A stretch of DNA of 64,000 bases from ZC4RG20 sp963782445 (GTDB lineage: Bacteria > Pseudomonadota > Gammaproteobacteria > Steroidobacterales > Rariloculaceae): assembly GCA_963782445.1 (NCBI GenBank), contig CAWAJM010000001.1, positions 4,350,073 through 4,414,072 on the forward strand, in the 5' to 3' direction. Position 1 is the first letter of the stretch. Each line of letters begins with the position of its first letter. The notes under the pieces are model-generated. The model did not search any database and was not told the origin of the DNA. It was given only the letters and a program-made list of their open reading frames with translations. This document shows positions 27,201-35,883 of this stretch, one piece after another. The position numbers were made by a program, and so were the translations under genes.

Positions 27201-27530
27201 GTGGAAATGCGCTCCAGAACGACTCGGGAAGTACTGACTCGGCGCACTTTCGCCGCCGTCGTCGTGTTCATCGCTTCGCTCGTGCTCGTCGAGGCCTCCG
27301 AGCACTTCCCGACTCATCTTTCGCCCAGTGGCCGCGGACTGGCGATTCTGGTCTGGGCCGCTGCCGGAATGTGGGTGTATCAGACGCCGTGCGTGGCATG
27401 CGGGAAGGCGTTGCGATGGCAAGCCTTCAATTGGGCATTTCGTCGTCACCGACACCCGCCAAAGTGCCCACACTGCGGGGTCAGTATCGACCGGCGCAGC
27501 ATGGAGGGTCCAGCGCGGCCGCCAGATTGA
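27201..27530 (+). CDS. Small membrane protein with zinc-ribbon motif
   Basis: A 109-residue protein with one or two hydrophobic segments (FAAVVVFIASLVLVEAS and LAILVWAAAGMWVYQ), followed by Cys-x-x-Cys (CVACGK) and Cys-x-x-Cys (CPHCGV) about 25 residues apart, which form a treble-clef or ribbon-like zinc site on the C-terminal side. GTG 27201 or ATG 27207 can be the start. Family not recognised; such anchored ribbons often serve as small adapters. Confidence 0.6.
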   Translation: MEMRSRTTREVLTRRTFAAVVVFIASLVLVEASEHFPTHLSPSGRGLAILVWAAAGMWVYQTPCVACGKALRWQAFNWAFRRHRHPPKCPHCGVSIDRRSMEGPARPPD

Positions 27531-27599
27531 CCGTGTCGCGGCTGTACCGGGACCGGCGGTATCGATGGGATGGATCATTTGCTCTGTACGAAGGAAAGA

Positions 27600-29003
27600 T
27601 CAGGTTAGCGGCAGGACTCCGGCGCTCGCCCACACGCCGTGCACCTGAGGGCTCGATCTGAATGGCAGCGCGATGCGAGCCGACTCCTGCATCGTGGTCG
27701 CGTCGATGACATAGAGCTCGGTCGTCGCCCGAGGAACGTTATCCGCGACCGCAAGCAGATAGCCGTCGCCTTCCGTGACGGACCCGATCCGTGGAACGAA
27801 CACGGGCTCGTGCACGGCGCGCCCGGGCCCCGGAAAGAACGGCCTCAGCTCGCCAGTATGCGTGTCGAAGCGGCCGATGCAGTTGCCGTCGGTTCGGCCG
27901 AGCACATCGCCGCGGTCGAAGCGTGCATCCGCGTACTGCACGAACACGTAACGATATGGCAGGGTGCGAAAGCGCTCGTCGATCCGCGTGAAGCTCGATA
28001 TCGGGGTCGAGAACAGCTCCTCTTCCTCGACCGAGCCGTCACGCGTGCCGAGATCGAGAGTGATGCGGCGAAACGTGTTCGGCGACGGCTTGTACGACGC
28101 GCCGCGCGTATCCGGAAAGAAGGGCCACGGGTTGCCATTCGAGACCGGCCCCTCGAGCACGATGCGATTGCCCTCCGTGCGCGCGTTTGCGGTATGCACG
28201 ATGCTGCGCTCGGGGCCGAAGACGAAGCGGATGTCTTCACTGCCGCCCTCCCGCGGGATCACGGCATGCCACGACGGCTTCGACGAGTCCCATGCCCAAT
28301 GCTTTCCGCCGGCTTTGAGCCGTTCGAGGTCCGTCACGAAACCGCTGCCCGGAATCACGATGTGCTCGCCCGTGAGCCACATGTCATGCAGGGCGCTCGT
28401 ATGCGGCGCTTCGAAGCGCCACTGCTTCGTGATGTTGCCCGCGCGGTCGAAGCAGCAGACGAACACGTCGCGTGAACACAGGCCGGTCGCCTCGTAGCCG
28501 TATCCGAAGGTCTCCCCGGTCGAGGGATCGAGCTTCGGATGCGCAGTGAACGTCTGGCTCTTCCAGGCGCCCCCGAAATCCGTCGGACCGCGGGTTGCCA
28601 GCGTGTTCGGGTCGATCTCGTAGGGCAGCCCATCCTCCTTCGTTGCGAAGAGCCTGGCGCCAAGGATCACCGGTGTCGTGTTCGCCGCGGTCCGCCGATT
28701 CGGGTTCGCAGCATCGCGCACCTTCGGGTCGTCTGTGTAGGGGTTGCGGTAATAGCCATAGAGTTGCCGCCCTGCCGCGACCTGATTCCGATACCGCTCC
28801 GTCTGCACATAGCGGCCCCTGTAATGGGCCCGCCCGCCCTTCAGCCTGAACAGGCTGATGTAGCCGTCCGCTCCGAAAATGGTGTCGTCCTCGAAGAGGG
28901 GCGGATACAGCCAGTCGAGATGCATCCGATACAAAGCGCCGTCGAGGTCCCTCGGCAGCTCGCCGGTCATCTCGCAGTCATGCAGATCGACCTCGAAACG
29001 CAT
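27600..29003 (-). CDS. Carotenoid/stilbene cleavage oxygenase (RPE65 family)
   Basis: A 467-residue non-haem iron dioxygenase of the carotenoid-cleavage family, which splits carbon-carbon double bonds of carotenoids or lignostilbenes. Conserved His are seen in TAHPKLDPSTG, ALHDMWLTGEH, IVHTANA and near the end in VHGVWASAGVLP. The start GELPRDLDGALYRMHLDW matches the usual entry of the family (PxDLxGxxxR). Substrate class cannot be told from sequence alone; lignostilbene-type cleavage is plausible. Stands alone. Confidence 0.9.
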   Translation of the reverse strand: MRFEVDLHDCEMTGELPRDLDGALYRMHLDWLYPPLFEDDTIFGADGYISLFRLKGGRAHYRGRYVQTERYRNQVAAGRQLYGYYRNPYTDDPKVRDAANPNRRTAANTTPVILGARLFATKEDGLPYEIDPNTLATRGPTDFGGAWKSQTFTAHPKLDPSTGETFGYGYEATGLCSRDVFVCCFDRAGNITKQWRFEAPHTSALHDMWLTGEHIVIPGSGFVTDLERLKAGGKHWAWDSSKPSWHAVIPREGGSEDIRFVFGPERSIVHTANARTEGNRIVLEGPVSNGNPWPFFPDTRGASYKPSPNTFRRITLDLGTRDGSVEEEELFSTPISSFTRIDERFRTLPYRYVFVQYADARFDRGDVLGRTDGNCIGRFDTHTGELRPFFPGPGRAVHEPVFVPRIGSVTEGDGYLLAVADNVPRATTELYVIDATTMQESARIALPFRSSPQVHGVWASAGVLPLT

Positions 29004-29277
29004 CGTTCAATCCTCCGCGTGGGTCTTATGTGCTCCTCGACGAACACCGACCCGATAGTGGCCCTCGAGCCGGCCTGTTACGCCGCTTCGCGTACAGTGC
29101 GAGCTACCGGGAACGGTGCGGGGGCAGCAGCCGCGGCCGCCCGCGGAACCGCGCATCCCGTGTTCGCCCCTCTCGAAGTGGACAACGTCGTGCGAAGTCA
29201 ATGCTAACGCAACGCCGCCGATGCCAACATTCGACCGTCGATGCCCGGCAAGCGTCGCGGCATGGTGTGGGTGCACG

Positions 29278-30000
29278 CTAGCCCGGGTCCTGGCGCCCGA
29301 CCCGTGCGTCGCCCACGATGCGTCCGTCCACGAGCTCGATGGTCCGGTCGCAGTTCGCCGCGAGCCGTGTGTCGTGCGTCACGAGCAGCACGGCACACCC
29401 ATACTCTTCGTTGAAGCGACGAAAGAGCGCGAACACCCCGCTCGCCGTGTGCGAGTCGAGGTTACCCGTCGGCTCGTCGGCGAGCAGCAGAGGCGGGCGC
29501 AGCAGCAGGGCACGGGCGATGGCTACGCGCTGCTGCTGGCCGCCGGAGAGCTCGCCGGGCTTGCGATCGGCGAAGCGCTCGAGGCCGACCTCGGCGAGCA
29601 GCGCCCTACCCTGCGCCAAGGTCTCGGCGGCGGGCCGTCCCTGCGTGAGCATCGACGGCATGAGCACGTTCTCGAGCGCCGAAAAGGCCGGAATCAGATG
29701 ATGGAACTGAAACACAAAACCGATGGCCGCCGCCCTCAGGGCCGTCCGGGATGCATCGTCGAGTCCGCGCGTCGCTCGACCCACGAGGTAGAGCTCACCG
29801 GCGGTCGGGACATCGAGCAGGCCGATGACGTTGAGCAGGGTGCTCTTGCCCGATCCCGAGGGACCGACCAGCGCCACGAAGTCCCTGCGGGCGAGAGCGA
29901 AATCGATGCCGTGCAACACTTCGACCTCGGTCGACCGGCCGACGTTGTAGGACTTGCGCAGACGGGTGAGCCGCAGGACGTCGGCCTCCGGCTCAGACAT
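29278..30000 (-). CDS. ABC transporter ATP-binding protein (LolD/MacB type)
   Basis: A 240-residue ATPase with Walker A GPSGSGKST, Q-loop region FQFHHLIPAFSALENV, signature LSGGQQQRVAIARAL, Walker B LLLADEPTGNLD and H-loop LLVTHD. The MacB/LolD class moves lipoproteins or exports small molecules by mechanotransmission. ATG 30000 is chosen because it matches the family start and overlaps the end of the permease gene by 8 bases. Last gene of the adaptor-permease-ATPase operon. Confidence 0.95.
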   Translation of the reverse strand: MSEPEADVLRLTRLRKSYNVGRSTEVEVLHGIDFALARRDFVALVGPSGSGKSTLLNVIGLLDVPTAGELYLVGRATRGLDDASRTALRAAAIGFVFQFHHLIPAFSALENVLMPSMLTQGRPAAETLAQGRALLAEVGLERFADRKPGELSGGQQQRVAIARALLLRPPLLLADEPTGNLDSHTASGVFALFRRFNEEYGCAVLLVTHDTRLAANCDRTIELVDGRIVGDARVGRQDPG

Positions 30001-31195
30001 TGCGGATGGCCTCGACGGGATCGAGCCGTGCCGCGCGCTGGGCCGGAACGGCCGCGGCGAGCAGGCCCGTCGCGCAGGCAACCAGCATGGCCGTCGGCAC
30101 GAGCGCCGGCGGCAGCGGGACGACGAACAACCCTGGCCCAAAGGTATTGAAGACCCAGACCATGCCGAAGCCAACCAGCGCGCCGACGCCCGAGCCCACG
30201 AGGCCGAGCACGGCGCCCTGGATCAGAAAGACGCCGAGCATTTGCCCGCGCGTCGTCCCCATCGCCCGCAGGATGCCGATCTCACGCGTGCGCTGCACGA
30301 CGCTGACCGACAGCACGCTCGCGATCCCGAGCGCGACCGATAGCCCGACGAACAGGCTGATGAGGTTCGTCGAAAGACTCTGCGCGCTCAGCGCGTTCAA
30401 CAACTGCGAGTTCGTCTGCATCCAGCTCTCGGACTTCAGCCCCGTGAGCCGCCCTATGCGCCTGGCAACGCGATCGGCTGAGAAGATATCGTCCACGGTC
30501 ACATCGATGACCGTGACGCCGCCCGGCAGACCCAGCAGAGACTGCGCCTGTTTGAGATCCACGTAGACATTGCGCGAATCGACTTCGCGCACGCCGAGCT
30601 CGAAAATGCCTGCCACCGTGACGATCGCCGCCCCGGACTGGCCCGACTCGAGGCGCATCTTGTCGCCGACGCGCAACCCGAGATTCTTCGCGAGCAGCGA
30701 ACCGATGACGGCGTCGCCCGCACCGACCTTGAGACGCCCTGCGACCATATAGCGGCCGAGCGGAATGATGCGCTCATACCGCGGCACATCGATGCCGAGC
30801 AAAGCCGCCGACTCGCGCGCCACCCCGCGCCGCGCGAATGCCGGGCCCGAGGCCACGGGCGAGACGGCCGTCACGCGCGGCAGCCCATCGATCTCGTCCC
30901 GCACCTGCTGCCAACTGTTGATCGAGCGCAGGCGCTGGGCGCGTTCGTCCTCGAGGACGAGTTGCAGCGTGCCGGGCGCCGCCGGCACCACGCGGTTGGC
31001 CTCCTCCAGCGGCTGGACGCGAATGTGCGCCTGCGTTCCGAGCGTGCGCTCGATCGTGTTCTGCTGCAAACCGGAAATGAGCGCCGTCAGGAACACGATC
31101 ACGGCGACGCCGACGGCGACGCCGACGAGGATCAGCGCCGTCTGCATGTTCCGCTCGCGCAGAAACTTCAGCGCAATCGTCCACTCGACCCACAT
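29993..31195 (-). CDS. ABC transporter permease (FtsX/MacB-like)
   Basis: A 400-residue membrane protein with one N-terminal helix, a large periplasmic domain (about residues 45-260) and three C-terminal helices, the FtsX-like permease layout. SVVQRTREIGILRAMGTTRGQ is the coupling-helix region that contacts the ATPase. The start lies 5 bases after the adaptor stop, and the end overlaps the ATPase gene. Confidence 0.94.
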   Translation of the reverse strand: MWVEWTIALKFLRERNMQTALILVGVAVGVAVIVFLTALISGLQQNTIERTLGTQAHIRVQPLEEANRVVPAAPGTLQLVLEDERAQRLRSINSWQQVRDEIDGLPRVTAVSPVASGPAFARRGVARESAALLGIDVPRYERIIPLGRYMVAGRLKVGAGDAVIGSLLAKNLGLRVGDKMRLESGQSGAAIVTVAGIFELGVREVDSRNVYVDLKQAQSLLGLPGGVTVIDVTVDDIFSADRVARRIGRLTGLKSESWMQTNSQLLNALSAQSLSTNLISLFVGLSVALGIASVLSVSVVQRTREIGILRAMGTTRGQMLGVFLIQGAVLGLVGSGVGALVGFGMVWVFNTFGPGLFVVPLPPALVPTAMLVACATGLLAAAVPAQRAARLDPVEAIRNV

Positions 31196-31200
31196 CGCGA

Positions 31201-32385
31201 TTACTCGAAGCCGGCCGGGGGCGCGTTGCGGTCGGCGTCCGCACGATTTCTTCGGTTCCGGTCGTCGCCATAGGCGGCAGAGCCAGCCGGCTCGACGGCA
31301 ACGCGCACGCGCCTGCCAACTTTCGTCGCATCCGGATCGCGGAGCACGACATCCCCTGCGCGAAGGCCCTCCGTGATCTCGCTCATGCCGAGGCCCTCGA
31401 GCCCGAGGGTCACCGCCACGGCCGCCACGCGACCGTCGCGCACGGCGTACACGCGCGCCTGGTGCCCCTGCCTGTCGGTCACCGCGTCGTTCGGCACCGC
31501 GACCGCGCGCTCCCGCCGCGCCGCTTCGATGTTGACCGAGACCGTCATGTCCTGAATCAGGAAGGGCGGCGCCGGCGCCACGGCGAGCCGCACATCGACG
31601 GTCCCGCGGTCAGGATCGACGCGCGGCGCGATCAGCGTCACGACGGCGTCGAAGACGCGATCCGGATAGGCATCGGCAACGCAGCGTGCATGCTGGCCGA
31701 GCGCGAGCGCACCCAGGTTCTTTTCGTCGACCGGCACCAGCAGCTCGGTGCGGCCGCTGCGCGCGATCGTGAACAACACTTGTCCGGGCTGCACGACGTC
31801 GCCGGGCTCGGCGTTGCGGGTCAGCACCTTACCGGCGATCTGCGAACGCACGCGCGTCTTGGCAAAGCCCGCCTCCGCGGCCGCGAGACGCGCTCGCAGC
31901 GTCGCCTCTTCGGAGCCGTCCGGCGCGAGCGCGGCCGCGGTGAGCCTCGCGGTACCTACGCTGGCCGCGGCCACCGTTTCCGCCTGCGCTGCCTGCTCGA
32001 CGGCCTCGCGTGAGAGCAGCTTGCGCGCGAAAAGCTCCCGCCGGCGGGCCGTCTCGCGCTGAGCCTGCGCCAGCTTCGCTTCGGCCTCGCGAAGCCGCAC
32101 CTGTGCCTGCGGACGCTGCGTATGCACGAGATCCTCCAACGCGGCCTTGGCCTCGCGCACCTGCGCCTCGAGATCGTCGGCCCTCAGAACGGCCAGCACC
32201 TCGCCCGGGGCGACCTCGTCGCCTTCCTTGACGAGCCGCTCGAGCACCACGCCTGTAATCTCGCTGCCGACCGCGGCCGTCGACGCCGCCACGACGCGCC
32301 CCGTGGCGACGACGGTCTGGACAAGCGGCCGCGACTCGACGCGATACGCCGGCACGACGGGCCCCTCCCAGGCGCGGTACAACAC
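31201..32385 (-). CDS. Periplasmic adaptor (HlyD/MacA-like) of the ABC exporter, probably 5'-truncated
   Basis: A 394-residue adaptor from GTG 32385. A barrel-sandwich half (ATGRVVAASTAAVGSEITG), a helical hairpin (about 80-170), a second lipoyl half (VRSQIAGKVLTRNAEPGDVV) and a beta-barrel follow in order. The hydrophobic membrane anchor (RRAALAGAILVLAIAGVV) is encoded in frame just upstream of 32385, but no ATG, GTG or TTG exists between it and an in-frame TAG at 32485-32487. Either a rare start is used or the original 5' end was lost at the rearrangement scar directly upstream. The downstream genes still follow as an operon. Confidence 0.85.
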   Translation of the reverse strand: MLYRAWEGPVVPAYRVESRPLVQTVVATGRVVAASTAAVGSEITGVVLERLVKEGDEVAPGEVLAVLRADDLEAQVREAKAALEDLVHTQRPQAQVRLREAEAKLAQAQRETARRRELFARKLLSREAVEQAAQAETVAAASVGTARLTAAALAPDGSEEATLRARLAAAEAGFAKTRVRSQIAGKVLTRNAEPGDVVQPGQVLFTIARSGRTELLVPVDEKNLGALALGQHARCVADAYPDRVFDAVVTLIAPRVDPDRGTVDVRLAVAPAPPFLIQDMTVSVNIEAARRERAVAVPNDAVTDRQGHQARVYAVRDGRVAAVAVTLGLEGLGMSEITEGLRAGDVVLRDPDATKVGRRVRVAVEPAGSAAYGDDRNRRNRADADRNAPPAGFE

Positions 32386-32579
32386 GACGCCCGCGATCGC
32401 CAGAACGAGGATGGCTCCGGCCAGAGCGGCGCGCCGCCAGCGGTTCGCAACGATTTGTACGGCCTCCGGGACTGGTTCGTGTCCCTATTGTATTCGCGCC
32501 AGCGGCGGAACCGGATGCGCCTCCCCCCGAGAGCCCGATTCGCGATTTGGTGCATAGGGAAGCCTACAACAGCCGTCCG

Positions 32580-32690
32580 CGGCCTCGGAGGCCCCGCTCC
32601 GCCCAGACCCCGATTTCCCGGGGGTTCTCTGCGAGACGACGTACGCGATGACGCCGTAGATCCCGATGAGACCGAGGACCAGGCGATTTA
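32580..32690 (-). pseudogene. Remnant of an FtsX-type ABC permease
   Basis: Minus-strand sequence encodes RLVLGLIGIYGVIAYVVSQR, the canonical third-helix and loop of MacB-like permeases. After QRT the frame shifts by one base, but the neighbouring frame continues as REIGV, the expected family sequence. It is thus a decayed fragment of a second permease gene unrelated to the intact one at 29993. Confidence 0.6.
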
Positions 32691-32726
32691 CTACGTCGAA
32701 GACGCCACGCAAGTCGACAGGTCGAA
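32680..32726 (+). pseudogene. Remnant of a HiPIP gene
   Basis: About 45 bases encoding AIYYVEDATQVDRS match the intact HiPIP gene at 48249-48593 with about one mismatch at nucleotide level. No start, no Cys codons and no further HiPIP sequence are present. It lies directly upstream of the first G8 copy, as the intact HiPIP lies upstream of the third copy. Confidence 0.7.
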
Positions 32727-32732
32727 GCGGAC

Positions 32733-34000
32733 CGCATAGGGCAGTCGCCCGCGGGTTCAGCCGCCAGCCTGTTGCCCTTCGATCGCTTGACTGTTATACG
32801 ATGGCGGTCGGGAGAATCGTTTTTATTTGCCGCTCAAATGCGGATCCGGGCCTTCTTCGAGCACGGGGGATTGATGCCGTGAGAAAACAATATCGCTCGT
32901 TCCTTCCTGCATTGCTCTTTCCAGCCCTTTTCCTCCTCAGCGTAAGCGCTGATGTCGAGGCTCAGCAAGGAAGCTCTTCGCAGGCTGCTGGGGCGCTCTG
33001 GTCCAATCCTGCCACCTGGCCTTCCGGGAAAGTGCCAGGGGAAGGCGATAAGGTCACGATTGGGCGGGGTATGAACGTGGTCCTCGATGTCAGTCCGCCG
33101 CCGCTGCACGGTTTGACGATCGACGGCAAACTCAGCTTTTCAAACAATGCCGACCTTGAACTCACCACGGAGTGGGTCTTGATACACGGGGAGCTGGACA
33201 TCGGCAGCGAAACCCACCCCCACACGCGCAAGGCGACCATCACCCTCACCGATAACGTCCCCGATGAAAACATCAGTGGCATGGGTGACCGCGGGATCAT
33301 GCTCCTGGGCGGAATCCTGAGCCTGCACGGGGATCGGGAGAATTCCTGGACCAAGCTGGCCAAGACGGCCGAAGCAGGCAGCAACACCATAAACGTCCTG
33401 AACGCCGCCGGCTGGCGGGTCGGTGACGCGATTGTCCTCGCGTCCACGGATTACGACCCTTATCAGGCCGAGAGGCGGACCATTTCCGCCATCAAGGGCA
33501 ATACGATCACGCTGGACGAGAAGCTCAACTACATGCATTACGGCAAGATCACGTTCGGCGTGGATGAACGTGGCGAAGTCGGCATGCTGACGCGCAATAT
33601 CCTTATCCAGTCTTCGCCCGACTCGGAAAAGACCCTCTTCGGCGGGCACGTGATGGCGATGGTCGGGAGCAAAATGTACGTCTCCGGCGTCGAGTTCAAT
33701 CGCATGGGTCAGAACCTGCATCTGGCCCGGTATCCGATCCACTGGCATCTGGTCGGCGATGCGAAAGGGCAGTACATCCAGAACTCCGCGATTCACGACA
33801 CCTACAGCCGCTGCGTGACCGTGCATGGCACAAACTTCGTACGCGTCGAAAACAATGTGACCTACAACAACATCGGTCACTGCTTCTTCCTCGAAGACGG
33901 CGCCGAGCACGGCAACGAATTCGTTCACAACTTAGGCATCCTGACCAAGTGCCATCCGGACAAGCCGTGCGTCCCGACCAACCTCGCCGCAGCTGGAGAG
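32733..34000 (+). repeat. Long near-identical repeat, copy 1
   Basis: This block of about 1268 bases recurs at 40722-41990 with, as far as I can read, only one inserted base, and (its coding part) inverted at 46878-48000 with one or two substitutions. It covers the upstream region and the first third of the G8 gene. Beyond it the copies are clearly diverged homologues, so the identity is recent (duplication or gene conversion). Confidence 0.85.
32787..32817 (+). promoter_or_regulatory. Possible promoter of G8 copy 1
   Basis: TTGACT (32787) and GAGAAT (32812) with a 19-base spacer, about 60-90 bases before the GTG start. The same sequence is upstream of copy 2 (40776). In copy 3 the TTGACT element is replaced, while GAGAAT is kept. 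Spacer is long, so this is tentative. Confidence 0.3.
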
Positions 34001-35602
34001 CCCCGAAGCGGATCCAATGGCCAGAATGCCAAGGACATCCTGATTCCCTCCGACAACACGGCGTCGACTTTCTGGATCACGAATCCGGACAACATTTACC
34101 GGGACAACGTGGCCGCGGGTTCCGAAGCGACAGGCTTCTGGATGTCGTTGCCGGAACACCCGACAGGTGCATTTGCAGGCACAGACATCAGCGCGAAGAC
34201 CTGGCCGCGTCGAACTCCGCTGCGGGAGTTCAAGGGCAACGTCGCCCACTCCAACTACGACGGGTTCATGTTCGACCGAAACCCTGGGCCCGATGGACAT
34301 TTCGGTGTAACCGGCAGCTCGCATACGGCCCATGAAAATCCCGCTGACGGGGACAGCAAGGCGCTGGTAACCGTCTTCGAGGATCTGACCGCCTACAAGA
34401 ACCGCAACGGGGGCATCTGGGGCCGCGGAGAGCTGCACCTGTTCACGAACTTGAAGCTGGCCGACAACGCTATCGGCTTTACGCACGCGTCTGGCGAATT
34501 CGGTCGCTACGCCTTTACGTCAAAGGTCATTGACTCGCTATTCGTGGGCGAAACCGACAACATCGGTAACCCCAGGACGGACGCGGAAAAGGCTTACGGC
34601 CGCAGCCTGCCGAAGCCCGAAATGCCGGATTACCCGATCCGCGGCTACGAGTACTACGATTACCGTCATGACGTAGAGAATGACACCTTTGTCAATTACG
34701 AGGACAACGCCACTCGCAAGACGGGAGCGATCTCTTACCTGATGTTTACCAGTTTCGGGGTCAGCTCCAACAATGCCGTCGAGCACGTGAAATTCGTGAA
34801 CGCCAAGCCCGTCTATTTCCCGCCGATGGAGCGTAAGTGGGGCAGCGATAATTTTGGCAGCACGGCCTATAAGACTGCGGTGATACGCGACAAGGACGGC
34901 TCGTTCGGCGATGGCCCCAATTCCTACGTTCTCATCAATGACGGCGTCAACGACAGCATCGCGGCCGACGCAGAAGACTGTGAGATCAAGCCCACCTGGA
35001 ACGCTGCGGTGTGCAAAGGTGATGTCGGACGCCTGGATTTCGGCGGGTTCGGCGGCTTCGGCGCTCGTGGCCGTGGCGCCCCGAGAGCGGGTGGTGCCGG
35101 TCTTGGCGCAGCCGGCCGGTTCGGCGGAGCTGCCGGTCCTGGCGCTGCTCCTGGGGGAGTTGGCGCCGCTGGTCCGGGCGCTGGTGCCGGTGGCCCCGGT
35201 GGTCCCGGCGGAGCTCCCGCTCGCCGTGGCGGTGGAGGTTTCGGCGGTTTCGGTGGCGGTGGAGCTACTCAGCCGCCAGTCGTTCTCAGCCGCAATGGCA
35301 AGGACTACAAATTAACCCGCACCAACGTACGAGCTGGTACCGAGATCAAGGTCACCACCGAAAGGCCGTCCCTGTCCCTCAGGCTGACGGAGCTGGACAA
35401 AGGCTCCTGGGTAATCTTCCAGTTGCCGGGATTCACCACCGCAGCCTCGGGCACGCAGCAAGAGAGCCTGGATGCGCTGCGCAAGGCCAGCGACACTTCG
35501 TACTTCAAGGGCGATGATGCGCTCTGGGTCAAGGTTGTCTCCACCGGTGACAGCGGCACCGGCGCCCCTGGCGGTGGAACCAGCGTGCAGGTCAGCCGTT
35601 AA
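32879..35602 (+). CDS. Exported G8-domain beta-helix protein (CEMIP/TMEM2-like), copy 1, intact
   Basis: A 907-residue secreted protein. A signal peptide (about residues 1-29, ending VEAQQ) is followed by a G8 domain at about 38-125 (WSNPATWPSGKVPGEGDKVT) and a right-handed parallel beta-helix. Residues about 284-355 (YPIHWHLVGD, VTVHGTNFVRVENNVTYN, GHCFFLEDGAEHGNEFVHN) strongly resemble the CEMIP/TMEM2 hyaluronidase core. A Gly/Ala-rich linker lies at about 720-800, then a C-terminal beta-domain. GTG 32879 is the start (copy 3 has ATG here). It may cleave or bind a polysaccharide outside the cell; the substrate is not known. A strong terminator follows. Confidence 0.85.
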   Translation: MRKQYRSFLPALLFPALFLLSVSADVEAQQGSSSQAAGALWSNPATWPSGKVPGEGDKVTIGRGMNVVLDVSPPPLHGLTIDGKLSFSNNADLELTTEWVLIHGELDIGSETHPHTRKATITLTDNVPDENISGMGDRGIMLLGGILSLHGDRENSWTKLAKTAEAGSNTINVLNAAGWRVGDAIVLASTDYDPYQAERRTISAIKGNTITLDEKLNYMHYGKITFGVDERGEVGMLTRNILIQSSPDSEKTLFGGHVMAMVGSKMYVSGVEFNRMGQNLHLARYPIHWHLVGDAKGQYIQNSAIHDTYSRCVTVHGTNFVRVENNVTYNNIGHCFFLEDGAEHGNEFVHNLGILTKCHPDKPCVPTNLAAAGEPRSGSNGQNAKDILIPSDNTASTFWITNPDNIYRDNVAAGSEATGFWMSLPEHPTGAFAGTDISAKTWPRRTPLREFKGNVAHSNYDGFMFDRNPGPDGHFGVTGSSHTAHENPADGDSKALVTVFEDLTAYKNRNGGIWGRGELHLFTNLKLADNAIGFTHASGEFGRYAFTSKVIDSLFVGETDNIGNPRTDAEKAYGRSLPKPEMPDYPIRGYEYYDYRHDVENDTFVNYEDNATRKTGAISYLMFTSFGVSSNNAVEHVKFVNAKPVYFPPMERKWGSDNFGSTAYKTAVIRDKDGSFGDGPNSYVLINDGVNDSIAADAEDCEIKPTWNAAVCKGDVGRLDFGGFGGFGARGRGAPRAGGAGLGAAGRFGGAAGPGAAPGGVGAAGPGAGAGGPGGPGGAPARRGGGGFGGFGGGGATQPPVVLSRNGKDYKLTRTNVRAGTEIKVTTERPSLSLRLTELDKGSWVIFQLPGFTTAASGTQQESLDALRKASDTSYFKGDDALWVKVVSTGDSGTGAPGGGTSVQVSR

Positions 35603-35625
35603 GCTGCGCCTGCTGCATGAGCAGG

Positions 35626-35654
35626 AGCCCCCGGCTCGAGGCCGGGGGCTCTTT
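35626..35654 (+). terminator. Rho-independent terminator after G8 copy 1
   Basis: Perfect 10-bp stem AGCCCCCGGC / GCCGGGGGCT with a 5-base loop, followed by CTTTG. It lies 24 bases after the stop. The corresponding place after copy 2 (about 43635) keeps only the left arm, so the duplicated unit ends inside this hairpin there. Confidence 0.85.
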
Positions 35655-35883
35655 GTCCAGCTCGGTCGCCGCGGCGTGGAGGGCCCAGCGCGGCCGCCGG
35701 GGCCGAACCGGGCGAGGAAGCAGAAAAACTCTCGCGCTGCTGTGGCGAGGGCCGCGCTAAACGGATCAGGTTTGAACGCAAATCAACAGTTCGGTCGTTC
35801 GGGGCCGCCTGCAGAGGAATCCCGGCGGACTGCCACCGAGTCCGTCCGGAATTGCCTCGCAGTTCGCCTCGTGCGCGAGCAGG

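Noticed and set aside
27496..35697. A 22-base similarity (TGGAGGGYCCAGCGCGGCCGCC) at about 27500 and 35677
   Set aside because: Very GC-rich and only two copies; no shared context, so probably chance.
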